64,000 nucleotides of DNA from Hypomesus transpacificus (Eukaryota; Chordata; Actinopteri; Osmeriformes; Osmeridae): positions 16,595,682 to 16,659,681 of the forward strand of contig NC_061082.1 of assembly GCF_021917145.1 (NCBI RefSeq), in the 5' to 3' direction. How positions within the stretch are numbered: position 1 is the stretch's first letter; every line of letters starts with the position of its first letter. Position numbers and translations under genes: made by a program. Positions 35,063 through 46,110 of this stretch are shown here, in pieces. A model generated the notes under the pieces. It worked only from the letters and a program-made list of their open reading frames with translations. It had not been told where the DNA came from and ran no database searches.

Positions 35063-36413
35063 CTACAGGCAGCTCTTCCAGGGTGGACAACAGCAGCAGC
35101 AGAGCTGCCTCAGCGGGTTCTTCTTCTTGTACCTGGCGGCCAGCTTGAACTTCTCATTGGTGACCATCACGTAGTCCTGGGTCTTCTCCACGTTGGTCTG
35201 GATGTGGTCGATGTAAGCCCCTTGCTCCTCCACCAGCAGGAACACATCCATGAACAGCTCCTTCAGCTCCTTCATGTTGCTCTCCAGGTTCAGTAGCTCC
35301 TGGTTGAGGGGGACACAGTAAGATGGGGCTGTTAGTGAAAGACGTTATACTAGGCTCATTGATACAGTCTATTTCCCAAGGAATAATTTCAAGTGATCCA
35401 TGAAAGTGGCTTCTTATTTATAGGAGAAGTTTTTTTTAATTTGGTAAATAGACCATCAGTAACGCTTTATCCCGATTCGTCCTGAAATACCTTATGACGT
35501 TGTTCGATTTCAGACAGCTGTGTTCTGGTTATCTTGGCATCGTTCAGCAAATTCTCGTTGAAGACATCCCACTTCCCTGTAGCAACCATTTCATCTACTT
35601 CCTCCTCAGTGACTACACGTCCAGACACCTCCAGCTGCCGAACAATGAAGTGTTTACATCGCTCCTGCTTGGTCAGCAGGCTGTCGTTGTACTGACGCAT
35701 TACCTTGGAGCACGAACGATAGCAAATTCAACTTAGACTCTTCACACAACCTCTAGTGTAAGGGAGCTGTTAACAATTGTGGGTTCATGCATGCTAAATA
35801 CGCTGTTGATGATCCAGTCCCTTAAGACAAAATTGTTCTTTTATTGCCATGCAAGCCAACCTGTTGGAAGCGTCTATGCAGTGCTGCATATTGGGACTGT
35901 TGGATTCGTGTCACGGCTGCAGGCGGCCCGTGCTGGGCCTCTGTGCGTTCTGCCTGCTTGGAGAGGATTTCTAGACGTCGATGTAGACTCTCAGCCTGCA
36001 GCTTGATGTCCCGTGTCACACCGCTCTCCTTCTTCATCACACTGAAGCGACGCATGGTGGCCACTAGGCTCTTCTGCTGCTGGCTGAACTTCAGCACCTG
36101 GAGAGAAAGGAGAGGAGATCACAATCAATGCCCCACAAGCGTACCGCTGCGTGTCTCATGCATGCTGCTGAATGGTGACTTCACTCACTTCCGTCTCCAG
36201 CTCAGCGAGGTTGTCACGGATGTGCTGGGCCTCGGACAGGAAGTTTTCCAGGACGGGTTCCTCTTCGAACATTACTGCCTGGGGAGCCATGACCCCGAGC
36301 CCTGCTGGGTCCTCTGTTTCGTCCTCGACTGGGAACGGGCTGGGGTCCATCTCACTGCCAGTCTCTCGGAACTCCTGGGCCCTCTGGCGAAGCTCTGCCA
36401 GACGGTCCCTCAT
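35063..36413 (-). CDS. stx19: Syntaxin-19, Qa-SNARE without transmembrane anchor
   Basis: Four coding exons on the - strand: 36413-36189, 36097-35861, 35703-35491 and 35299-35063 (stop TAG). They encode 303 residues, against 294 for human STX19 as I remember it. All three introns are phase 0 and short (91, 157 and 191 bp), with GT...AG ends. The start MRDRLAELRQRAQEF matches the STX11/STX19 family start. Exon 2 carries QQQKSLVATMRRFS and exon 3 KQERCKHFIVRQLEV, both closest to STX19. The Habc region is roughly residues 45-200. The SNARE motif runs from about 213 to 280 with zero-layer Gln251 in LVEEQG. There is no membrane helix; instead Cys292-296 and Cys302 form a tail expected to be palmitoylated. 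The protein is a membrane-fusion t-SNARE. The intron-2 donor (GTTGGC) is weak. Confidence 0.92.
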
Positions 36414-36423
36414 GTTAATGCCT

Positions 36424-36638
36424 TGGTGGAGCTCGCTCCAGAGGACACAGTCTCTCAGCAGAGTCCTCCTGGTGGAGCTCGCTCCAAAGGACACAGTTTC
36501 TCAGCAGAGTCCTCCTGGTGGAGCTCGCTCCAGAGGACACAGTCTCTCAGCAGAGTCCTCCTGGTGGAGCTCGCTCCAGAGGACACAGTCTCTCAGCAGA
36601 GTCCTCCTGGTGGAGCTCGCTCCAGAGGACACAGTCTC
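36424..36638. repeat. 46-bp minisatellite upstream of stx19 start
   Basis: Units begin at 36424, 36470, 36516, 36562 and 36608, each exactly 46 bp; the fifth is partial (31 bp). The units begin TGGTGGAGCTCGCTCC and are almost identical, the second having two differences. The array starts 11 bp upstream of the stx19 ATG, so it lies in the 5' UTR or promoter. Because 46 is not a multiple of 3, any coding frame through it rotates from unit to unit. Confidence 0.95.
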
Positions 36639-36639
36639 A

Positions 36640-38643
36640 ACGAAGAGGTATCCTAGTGGGACCAGACGATTTGTCTCAAAGTTTTACCGCTTTTCAAGCC
36701 CTGTAATGAGGTAGACATAAGGTTAGATTCAACTGTTAAGTCTTGATTTTGGCCAGAGTTGGCATTCAATTCCTTGCATGCACAATATGAACTCAAGTTT
36801 AGGCTATGGACTGTGTTCTCGCATGTCAATTCAGAGCCAATGCTTAGTCATTGTTTATTTACACCATCATTGGTGATGAATGTGTATATTGTCAACAATG
36901 ATTAAGGATGTCTATGGCTGTTAGCCTTTGGTCCGCTGTGTAGCTCCATTTGTACCAGGTCCGGGAGAGATAGATGGGTAGCGGAGTTTATCTCTGACAT
37001 CAGTTAATCAAGTTCAGCTTTTTTTCCCATGAGAAGTTGTGTTGTTTACGTTTGAGCGTTGAGGCATTTCCCTTCACTAGCGTCTGTCTCTGAAATAATG
37101 ATTACCCTCAGAGCAGCGACCTTATGATACACTCCCACTCTGACAGATCTCTCCGCAGTTTGGAATTAGACCAGAGTTGTTGTGTCGCTGTGGCTGATGA
37201 ATATTGAAAACATTTCCAATATGTCAATGTAGTTTTTCCAAGTCATAAATGTAGTCCACACTGGAAATCTACGAGTAACCTGGTAATCTCCAAGTGAAAA
37301 CAGTTCTGTAAAGCAGGGTGCTAGAGATTAGGTGTGCTTTTGTTACAAAGAAACTGAGGTCCTTTCTGAGGTCACAGTTACTTCCCCTTGTGTTGTGGCT
37401 TAACATAAATGACCCTAACCATGTGGAAGTGGTGTTCGGGTGCGGTAGAGAGAATGTTGGGCTGGAATGAAATGATGCAAATGAAAACTATTTCATAACC
37501 CAATTTTGAATAGAAAGACAGCATAAAAACAGATTAGGTATGTGTTTGTGTGTGGTGTAACCATTACAATCTCCTCACAGGCAGAGCTTATGAATATAAC
37601 TGTGGTCATTGTTCTCAGCCCTGAGACCTGAGCCATGGTAATACTAGGTGGGAAACCAACATGGTTGGTAGACCAACACCATTCTGAACCTACTTTCCCT
37701 CTCTCTTTCCCTCTTTCTCCCTCTCCTTCCCACTGTTTCCCCCTCCCTTTTCTGTGTGTCCTACAAGGAGAGTTGTTTACGAAATTGCTCAACTCAGTTA
37801 AGGTGCAGTGTGACTTGATTTTTGGTTGAAAACTAAGGCAGGGACAAACCCATAACAGTTCCCAGCCACAACTTAGCTCTGTTCATATGATCCCATGAAT
37901 TCACCTGTCAGAGATTTTACGAGAGAACTGCTTGTGTTGACATTTCTCCCCTCAATGCAGGTGTGAGCCTAAAAAGGAAACAGCTAAATGGTCTGCTACA
38001 CTAGCAGATGTAGTTATGGAGAGCTATTTCTTCATTAGCTTTTTTTCACAGTGTGTATTCACTACTTGTTTTTCTTTTTCACTTCATACTTTACACTTTC
38101 ACACTAAATCTATCAAACGGTGTGCAAGCTTTGAATCTACTGAGAAACGGTTGGATAACAACAGTTTGATGATTTGTTTTTATTATATTTACCTTATGAT
38201 TGTTGGTTGACCGTGAAGTTTCTTTTTTAGAGGCTGCCCTTATTCAGAGTTGACCAGGAACAGAACAAGCACTTGATCCAATCCATGACACAAATATTCC
38301 TTGTTCAAATAAAGTCCTCTTGCTAAATATTTGCTCCTCAGATCATCTTTCAGTGTCTTCAAACCCTCCACTCCTTACCACAGCCACACATGAGTGTGTG
38401 AGTGTTCTCTGGGTTACACCTCCAAGTACAACAGTTAGTCAGGAGTCTGTTGCACTCACAGAACCACTTCTTCACTTCCCAGGGAAATCAGGTTCTGCCA
38501 GTGTCTGGCCACTCCCCTTTCTCTCAGAGAGACTTTCCTTCCGCCAATCAGTCTCCTCAGACTCCCCAACTCATTCGCCTATCTGAAGAAGTAAAAGGTG
38601 AGGTGATTAAGTCAACAGGAGAGAGCAGAGCACACGCCTACTC
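36640..38643. other. Intergenic upstream of stx19; overlapping open frames of unknown status
   Basis: Bases 36640-38290 show no gene. At about 38350-38597 two + strand frames are open at once. One reads through to a good donor (AAAG then GTGAGG at 38598), but there is no clear acceptor and no recognisable protein. I do not call a gene. Confidence 0.4.
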
Positions 38644-38884
38644 TCATACGGTGAGGGGACAATAGTCTCGAACAAACAGTGGAGTCATGTATGGTGTGGA
38701 ACAATAGAAGGACCCTGTTGTGTCTAGTGGATCAGCCCACCTGCTCCAGGCTGTGCGTTTCTCTGTGACTCGGTGCTGAGTGTGGAAGGCCCTGGTGTGG
38801 GGCCTATTGTGTTTCTCAGGCCTCAGCGGGCCTGTTGAGCACCCCTGACGGATTGTTTCTGACAGGGCCCTGAATTCCTGGAGC
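38644..38884 (-). CDS. Possible terminal coding exon, unknown protein
   Basis: On the - strand a pyrimidine-rich tract (CCTTTCCCTCCTAAAAG) ends in AG at 38885. It is followed by 80 open codons to TGA at 38644. The peptide contains ADPLDTTGSFYCSTPYMTPL and is not low complexity. I do not recognise it. No matching upstream exon was identified at higher coordinates, so this may be chance. Confidence 0.3.
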
Positions 38885-39354
38885 CTTTTAGGAGGGAAAG
38901 GACATGGGGATAAACTCAACACACACTACCAAAAAGGCAGTTTGAAGTCATACAATTGGTGAGTGAGGGGGTGGATTGAGTTGACTTTTAAAAAACGTTG
39001 GGTTTTTTATGCCCCTGAGAATGTTTGTTTTGAATGAAATATTGAGTAAGGAACATTATTGAATTTGTGGTGTGATAAAACAAAAATGGTGGGATTGAAT
39101 AAATCTAGAAAGAGGAGCTTATGACTTATGAGCGGCTCGGTCATCACTTGCGGTTTGTGTTTTGACAACAAACACTTGTTTTGCACTGTATACACATAAA
39201 CAAGTAGACATATTAATTCACATTAGCACTTATAACAGGAAGACTGATATACACCTGTTCACAAACGTCACCCTAGTACATTAACCCCTCTCTTTCTCTC
39301 TTGTTGCCTCCATGTCTCTCTCCCTTGCTTTCTCTCTTTCCTTTGATCTCTCAG

Positions 39355-39490
39355 GCTAGCTAACAAGCTGGACCACTACAAGGTTTTGGGACGAGAGAAA
39401 CTGATGCAGCTTCTCTCACTGGATAGGCTGACCAAAGTTTACAAATGCCCATGCCTAACGCTAAGAGCCTTTCTCAGAAGTCGAGACTAG
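39355..39490 (+). CDS. Possible terminal coding exon, unknown protein
   Basis: A long pyrimidine tract (39290-39350) ends in TCTCAG at 39354. It is followed by about 44 open codons including KVLGREKLMQLLSLDRL and a TAG at 39488. It could follow the donor at 38598 if the AG at 39358-39359 is used, which keeps the frame. No family recognised. Confidence 0.3.
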
Positions 39491-41604
39491 CCGTGTCCAG
39501 ACAGTGGACATGTTCATCAAAAGACTAAAGTGACTACTGGAGTACCTCTTTCTAAAACTACCAGGTCTTCTGTGAGCATGTGCAGATGGACACAGAGAAC
39601 CATAGGACCATACAGGATCAACATATACACAAGTAGCAGAGAAAGCAGTGAAGAAGAGAGGAAGAAAGAGACAAAGAGAATCGAGAATAGGGGAAACTGT
39701 ATGAAGTCAGGATCAGTAATATTGAACAAAATAGTGTTTTGTGTCAGGCAGGAGATAAAGGTAAAGAGAAGTCAGACAAGTGAGAAATAAGAAAAGAATT
39801 GTGGTAGGAATTCCATTCTGTTACATTATCACTTAAGGTTGTTGTCAGTGTTGTTGAAGAACATTGTGTGATGCCTGTTTTGATACAATCCACAGCACAC
39901 AGAATCCATGTCTCACAGACAAACTGCCTCTCGAATAAAGACCTTGAGTTTGTTGTCTTGTAGCTATGTGTGGGAGTTCAGTGTGCCTAGAGAAAATATG
40001 TTGTTTTCCTTTCCAGTGAGGAAGAGACAGAGAGAAAAGGAAAAAATAACAGGAGATTTGTCAGATAACCAGGTCCTTGGCCGACCGGGCCATAACAGAA
40101 ACCAACCATCAGGCCCTGACAGAGGTCAACCTCCAGGTGCACCAGTCCAATTTGCAGACAAAATAAGTTCAAACAGTCAAATGGACGTTACGGAAAAGAC
40201 AGAAACAAAAGATTGCAAAATCTCCAATATCTACACTTGGACCATGGTATTAATAAAACATTTAGTATAGCATTCTTTATTGTAAGATTATATCAATTTT
40301 GATATAAACTATGTGTATTTGCTATCCATAAATATATATATATATATATACTGTATATATATATATATATGTATATTAGCGCATTTCTGCTTTATTAGGA
40401 TAGAGAGTGAAAAGCAACAGGAAATATAAGGGAAATACAGAGGGAAGGCCATGCCCAGTTCCCTGTGCTACACAGCCATAAAGAGTGAGCCACAGGGTTG
40501 CCCCTTGCTATCAAAATTGAACAGGAAAAGACCAGTTCTGCACAGAGTCCTTAACACTTGGAGCACATCGCCATCTGGTGTCAAAGACGTTTTCTGCAAC
40601 ACGGCTCTCCGGTTCAACTGCATACATCCTCGTGAACATCCGATTCCACTCTGAGTTTACTCAACGAGCGATAACACCATGTGCACACTGTCCAACTCAT
40701 GCAGCGTGTTCATCTGTTAGGGGTGAAGAAGCTCGTAGGGACTACAGTTCTTCCAAATGGTCATTTACATGCTACCCCTCCATACCTATTACCCCACCCC
40801 CAAACCATCATTATTCAGCGTCGATCCTGCCTCCTGATCCAGATCCCAGTAGTTGTTTAGCATACCCAGAACACAACTGTAGAGGACGTCTAAGCAGATC
40901 TGATGCAGTACAAAGGAAAGTACATGCTATTGTACCAAGGGGTTGAGATTTGTGTCCACCTATGAGGAGAGAAAACGCTTTCACACAGTCAACTCAAACA
41001 CACACAAACACACACACACACACACACACAGGCACACACAGGCACACACACACTGATGCTTGGATCTGTCAGCCTGTGATAAAGCTCTCTAGCTGTTTGC
41101 TCCATCACAGCTCAGGGATTTAAGAGAACGAATAGGCAAACACCTGGAGAAAGGTACATTCTGGGAACAAACAGGGCAGAGTTGCCTCTATGCTAATCTT
41201 CCGCTGCACAATCAGGCGCATCAGGTACAAACAGGGTCGTCTGAATGTTGCCGAAAGGGCTCGTGTGTGGCTATGTATTGTGTGCGTACAGTACGGTGTG
41301 TCTCTCTGTGAGCGTACACAACACATTTGTAAGCCTCCACCATCATATCCATCCACCGGCATTCACGTACGTCATTAAAAAAACACACTCTGTCTGTCCC
41401 GCTACATCCTTTTAAAAAACATTTAGAGGTCTGACGCTGGCTCCACGGCCAAGTTCCACGACACGCTGGGCAGTAATTGTCATTGTCGAGCAAAAGTGCC
41501 GTCGTCCCTCAGATCTATAATCCGGGGAATAACTCTGGCTATGACAGGCGGGGTGGGTGGGTGGGCTGGCTGGCTGTCTCCCCAGTGTCCTTCACTCTCT
41601 CCAG
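39491..41604. other. Intergenic with unassigned open frames and simple repeats
   Basis: Open frames of 67-122 codons near 39908-40270 and 40451-40946 (+) have mixed, non-repetitive composition. They lack a recognisable domain and clear splice pairing. Simple repeats are (AT)n at 40331-40370 and (CA)n at 40985-41052. Confidence 0.4.
40331..40370. repeat. (AT)n microsatellite
   Basis: Two AT tracts around a central CTGT. Confidence 0.9.
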
Positions 41605-41756
41605 GCCTAAACGCGGCCGTCAGAGTCCCTAATCGAGATGGACGAGAGCTCGGTCCGATCGAAGCGCCGGCAGATGACAAGGTGGCAGCAGATTGGCTCC
41701 CTCGCCCTTGTCCTGCTCTCCAAGGGGCTGCACGATGGATCTCCCCCCCATCGAAG
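41605..41756 (+). CDS. Candidate first coding exon with signal-peptide-like segment, gene unknown
   Basis: A strong acceptor (CCTTCACTCTCTCCAG, ending 41604) is followed by 33 nt of untranslated sequence and an ATG at 41638. There are then 39 codons plus two bases to a consensus donor (AAG then GTAAGG at 41757), so the exon is in phase 2. The peptide begins MDESSVRSKRRQMTRWQQ, then IGSLALVLLSKGLHDG. This is a basic n-region followed by a short hydrophobic stretch, as in a long signal peptide or membrane anchor. Without splicing the frame stops at once inside the donor. The next exon is not seen in the window, which would suit a long first intron. I do not recognise the family. Confidence 0.42.
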
Positions 41757-42747
41757 GTAAGGAGACGGACAGAGAGACGGACGGACAGGCAGGTGGAAGA
41801 TGGATGGACGGATGGAATGGCAGGAAATTGAAGAAAGGCAGGGTGACAGACAGGTAGGTAGGCAGGCGGGTGGGTGGGTGGGTGGGCAGCAAGAAAGAAA
41901 GAAAGAAAACAAAGAAGGAAAGACATTGCTGATTGCATTACAGTACGAGTCTTAATATACTATTGATGTTTGGCCAGTAGATGAGGCTACAGTGTAACAC
42001 TCATTACGTTATTCCAGGGAGATGCTTCTATGGGACGCTACTCACCATAGTTTTCATCTCTGACCACCTCACAACATGCAAGCCATGCAGTGTACTGTCC
42101 ATAAAAAACTGTATGGACGGCAAGCTTGTAACACAGCATATTACAGTAGTTGTGCCGATGGAAATTGCTCTGCTCGGTAGAGATACCTCTGATCTCCGTA
42201 CGTGGAGGAAGTGTGTGTTGAGTGTTTGCCATCTCCAGGTAGCCTCTATCAGCAGGTCAGCCATCCTCCTTCACTGCGGGGCCCTAAACACAATATTTTG
42301 AACCTTCTTCTGCGATGGAGGTCAGCAAGGGATGCCGAGGGGGTCTGTTTCAACACGATGTTAACCTTCTCTTATCTACAGCTGGCCTGCATGTTGTTGA
42401 ATCGAATGTGTTAAATGATGCTGTGCACATGTTATGATTTCATAAATAAGTGGCAAAAAGACCATACTGAAGGTGTTGTAGTACGGTGTTGTGTTTACAG
42501 AATACAGAATAAGTGTGTGTACATGTTTACACTGTGTGTGTGTTGTAGCTGGTGCTGGGTGTGATACCTGTTAGTGTAGTGTAAAGTGTATGTGTTTATT
42601 TGTTTGGATCCTTCTAGGTTGCTAAGAGCTTATCTTCCAGGCATCTAAAACATGGTGTGCATTTTCAATAGCCTGTAGGGTTGATAGGCAGGTTGAAGCT
42701 GTTTTCCTTAGGAACCGATCACCGACTCCCTACCAACACCATCATCC

Positions 42748-42749
<2 letters not shown>

Positions 42750-42784
<35 letters not shown>

Positions 42785-42857
42785 AGAGGGAGAGGGAGAG
42801 GGAGAAGGAGAGAGAGAGAGAGGGGGGGGGGGAGAGAGGGGGAGAGAGGGGGAGGTG
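42750..42857. repeat. (GA)n with GGGAGA variants
   Basis: GA repeats grading into GGGAGAGG words and a run of about ten G near 42823. Confidence 0.9.
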
Positions 42858-43011
42858 AGAGAGGAAGGCGAGAACAAAGGCAAAGCACCCAAAATATAAC
42901 CGCATTGATACAGTATATCTTTATCATGTTCTGTAGGCTACTTCGGTCTCTTTGTTTTTCTCGCTCTCTCCATCTCCCTCCCCATCTTCCACTCCTTCGA
43001 CTTTAGCTCTC

Positions 43012-43021
43012 ACTCTCTCTC

Positions 43022-43071
<50 letters not shown>

Positions 43072-43090
43072 GCTCTCTCTTTCTCGCTCT
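43012..43090. repeat. (CT)n microsatellite
   Basis: CT repeats with ATCT and CGCT interruptions. Confidence 0.9.
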
Positions 43091-44489
43091 CTCACCGTGT
43101 GGGAGTGTCAGAGGGAAGCATTATACAACAAGGAATCACTCTGAGATTGAAGCGTCTCCCTTTGGCACCCATTATTTTCATCTCTCCCCGTCTGAGTGTG
43201 AGCTTGTCTTGGTTGATGTCCTTCGTTTCATCCTCCCAAGGTTTCTCCTTTCCTCTCCTCTCTCTTCCCCTCTGTAGATCATAAATTATGGGATGTAAAG
43301 CCTTGTTTCCGGTCCGTTAGATGCGCTATTCCGCAGCAGGGCTTCAGATACACTCACACCTCCGTCGTCAGCTAGGTGGAAAAGTGAGCTTGGCCAGGTT
43401 CGGATGTCTGTGTGTGCGCGTGCGTGTGCATCTCTGCGTATCCCCATCTTGGAGTCATACATGCATCATTCAGAGCTCCACAAGGTCAGACAGTAGCATT
43501 ACCATTTAGTGAGGAGCAACGCTTGGTCAGGAAACCACAGATGAATAAATTACACCTTCAAAAGACAATATATATCTTTCCTGACAATTTATCCCCTAAT
43601 GACCCAATGTCCTGAGAGCAGAGCCCATTCGTATTGTAGAGAGGGTCTGGAGAGGATAGTATCCTGTAGAAGATATTAGTTATGATATAAGCCCCTTTGA
43701 TGGATGTCTGGGATTGTTGCTGCTTTACTTCCAGTGATCCCAAAACACTGTTCCCATACAGGGAAAGTAACGCTATTGTCTGGTTTGCACAAATGTATTT
43801 ATCGTACGTGTCGACACATTTTGTATACCGCATGAGCGTTTTCTTACCTGGGGTCAGTGAGCAAGCTGTGAAAATACCATGAGACACGTGTAAACACACA
43901 CACGCCAAACATGCTTGCATGCACACAGAGATACACACACACACATACGCAGGCCCACTCCTTGCTTTGACCTCTGCGTGTCTGCATGTTAAGGTGCCTG
44001 TTTCAACAGCAGCTCTCGCACTTCTCTGATGAGCAGTTATCGCTTCACTGACTTTGCATGTGTACAGTCCACCACCAGAGAACAAACCGCATTTGACTGC
44101 CACTGCCAAACCATTTAAACCAAAGTAAATCTGCCGCTGAAATCCCAACACTGAACACTGTTTAGTTGGGGCTTGTCGAGCCAGGCAATTGACAATTTCT
44201 GACAGTTAAGTGGAGTGAGGGTCCCTGGTGTCTCAGCAATAGAATGCCTGGGCCTAATTTGAATACTCCATTCTACTTCACAGCCTGAATGCAGAGACAC
44301 AGCTACTTACTGAAGACGAAATCAATTCCACACACACACACTTTTTCTTTCTCTTCCTCTCTTCAAATCTCCATTTCTAATGACCTAAAACAGGGACATC
44401 ATTTACTGAAAGACTAAGTGAGTGACATATTTTGTTTTGTCTTTCTCCTCCTTTTTGTCTACTTGAGGGTACATTGTGTTCCTTCCTTT

Positions 44490-46110
44490 GGCAGTTAGAC
44501 CAGCTAAGGCTTCCCTCCGTTTCTGCGACTGCCCTTCTTTCTGTCACCACTGCCCTCCAGTCTGCCAGAGCGGCTTCCAGGTCATCCGTCATCATTCTGC
44601 TGGACCTTTCTGCAGCGTTTGACACGGTTAACCACCAGATCCTGCTCTCCAGACTTTCTGAGATGGGCATCACTGGCACTGCACTCCAGTGGATCTCATC
44701 CTACCTGTCAGGAAGATCCTACCAGGTCTCCTGGGGAGGCAAACTGTCAGGCCCTCGCCAGCCCTCCACTGGTGTCCCACAGGGCTCCGTCCTTGGCCCC
44801 CTCCTCTTCTCTCTGTACACCACCTCACTTGGACCAATCATCACCTCCCATGGCTTCTCCTTCCACTGCTACGCTGACGACACGCAGCTGTACCTGTCGT
44901 TCCCCCCGACTGATTCGGGGATCTCAGCTAGGATTGAGGCCTGCCTCGCAGACATCTCTGCCTGGATGACCGAGCACCACCTCCAGCTGAACCTCGCCAA
45001 AACAGAACTTCTCATCATCCCGGCTAAACCCTCCATCTCCCATGATCTGTCAATCACCCTGGGATCTGCGACGGTGACCCCTTCATCCTCTGCCTGGAAC
45101 CTTGGGGTTACCATAGATGACGAGCTCTCCCTCACGGCCCACATTGCCGCAGTATCCCGGTCTTGTAGATTCACCCTCTACAACATCCGGAAGATCAGGA
45201 GATACCTGTCTGAGCACTCCACCCAGCTGCTAGTCTAAGCAATGGTCCTCTCCAAGTTGGACTACTGCAACTCGCTGCTCGCTGGTCTGCCAGCATGTGC
45301 AACCCGCCCTCTTCAGAGGATTCAGAACGCAGCGGCCCGCCTGGTCTACAATCTACCCAGCAATCCCATGTTACCCCGCTCCTCATCTCCCTCCACTGGC
45401 TACCCATCAACGCCCGTATCAGATTCAAGACCCTGGTACTGACCTTCCGAGCAGTGAACGGAACTGCACCCGACTACATCAAGTCTCTCCTGCAACCTTA
45501 CACCCCCACCCGCCACCTACGGTCTTCCTCAGACAACCGCCTGGTGGTCCCACCGCTCAAGACTGCCAGGTCCCAACACAAGCTCTTCTCCTGCCTGGCC
45601 CCCCAATGGTGGAACCAGCTCCCCACCTCCATCAGGGACACCGGCTGTCTCCCCACCTTCAAGAAAAGGCTCAAGACACACTTGTTCCGGGAGTACAACG
45701 GCACTTAGGAATGCTTGGCTAGACCTGTTGCTAGTTTCCTCCAGGATCACAATGACTTTTATTGAGTGACTTGTTGCTCTTGTAGGTTAGTTATAACGAA
45801 GTTAAGTCTTATACTCACTGTGAGATATTTTACTATTGATTGTTCTTCCACAGGTACAGTCCTGCACTTTTTGTGGTTCATGTTGTTTTTATTTGTAAAC
45901 TTGTACAACTGCATGCTCTTATGGGTCTTCCCTTTTGGCACTTGTTTAGTTTTCCACAATGTATGCTTCATGTTTTGGCTGCTTGCAATGTTTGGGACTA
46001 CCTCGTTGTTATGATCAGTGACCTATGCTCTTTTGTAAAGCTCTCTCTTGGAAGTCGCTTTGGATAAAAGCGTCTGCTAAATGCATAAATGTAAATGTAA
46101 ATTTAAATGT
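44490..46110 (+). mobile_element. L2-clade LINE, 5'-truncated
   Basis: Holds the reverse transcriptase and C-terminal part of a fish L2-type non-LTR retrotransposon, then a 3' UTR. The endonuclease and the start of the protein are missing, the usual result of incomplete reverse transcription. The 3' end carries GAAGTCGCTTTGGATAAAAG (46051-46070) followed by CGTCTGCTAAATG and short ATGTAA-type tandem units, typical of CR1/L2-group tails. The same tail occurs in the three SINE copies of this window. Confidence 0.88.
44500..45708 (+). pseudogene. L2-type reverse transcriptase, broken
   Basis: RT motifs are clear: LLDLSAAFDTVNH (motif A), GVPQGSVLGPLLF (motif B) and CYADDTQLY (motif C, with the catalytic pair). 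The C-terminal part has LDYCNSLLAGLP, ISLHWLPINARIRFKTL and a terminal FKKRLKTHLF. The frame is interrupted by a TAA at 45236-45238 and by a frame change around 45345-45366; the last part ends at TAG 45706-45708. So this copy cannot make a working protein, but its sequence is little decayed. Confidence 0.85.

Larger units (their letters stand above)
41757..44489. other. Intergenic or intronic, simple repeats
   Basis: Contains GGGT-type repeats near 41866-41886, (GA)n with poly-G at 42750-42857 and (CT)n at 43012-43090. The 197-codon - strand frame at 43558-44151 runs partly through CA repeats and is not believable. Confidence 0.5.

Noticed and set aside
36414-36494. 27-codon N-terminal extension of stx19 from the ATG at 36494
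   Set aside because: It lies in the 46-bp minisatellite, whose period is not a multiple of 3, and family members start at M(K/R)DRL.
35844-36714. Open frames of 180 and 270 codons on the + strand
   Set aside because: Antisense to stx19 exons and its minisatellite; the - strand has the family match and splice sites.
41480-41938. 152-codon open frame on the - strand and the 111-codon + frame overlapping the exon candidate
   Set aside because: Proline/histidine-rich from G/A-biased repeats, and without splice logic; the exon candidate uses a different frame.
43558-44151. 197-codon open frame on the - strand
   Set aside because: Partly CA-repeat-derived (Val-Cys-rich segment), no domain and no splice support.
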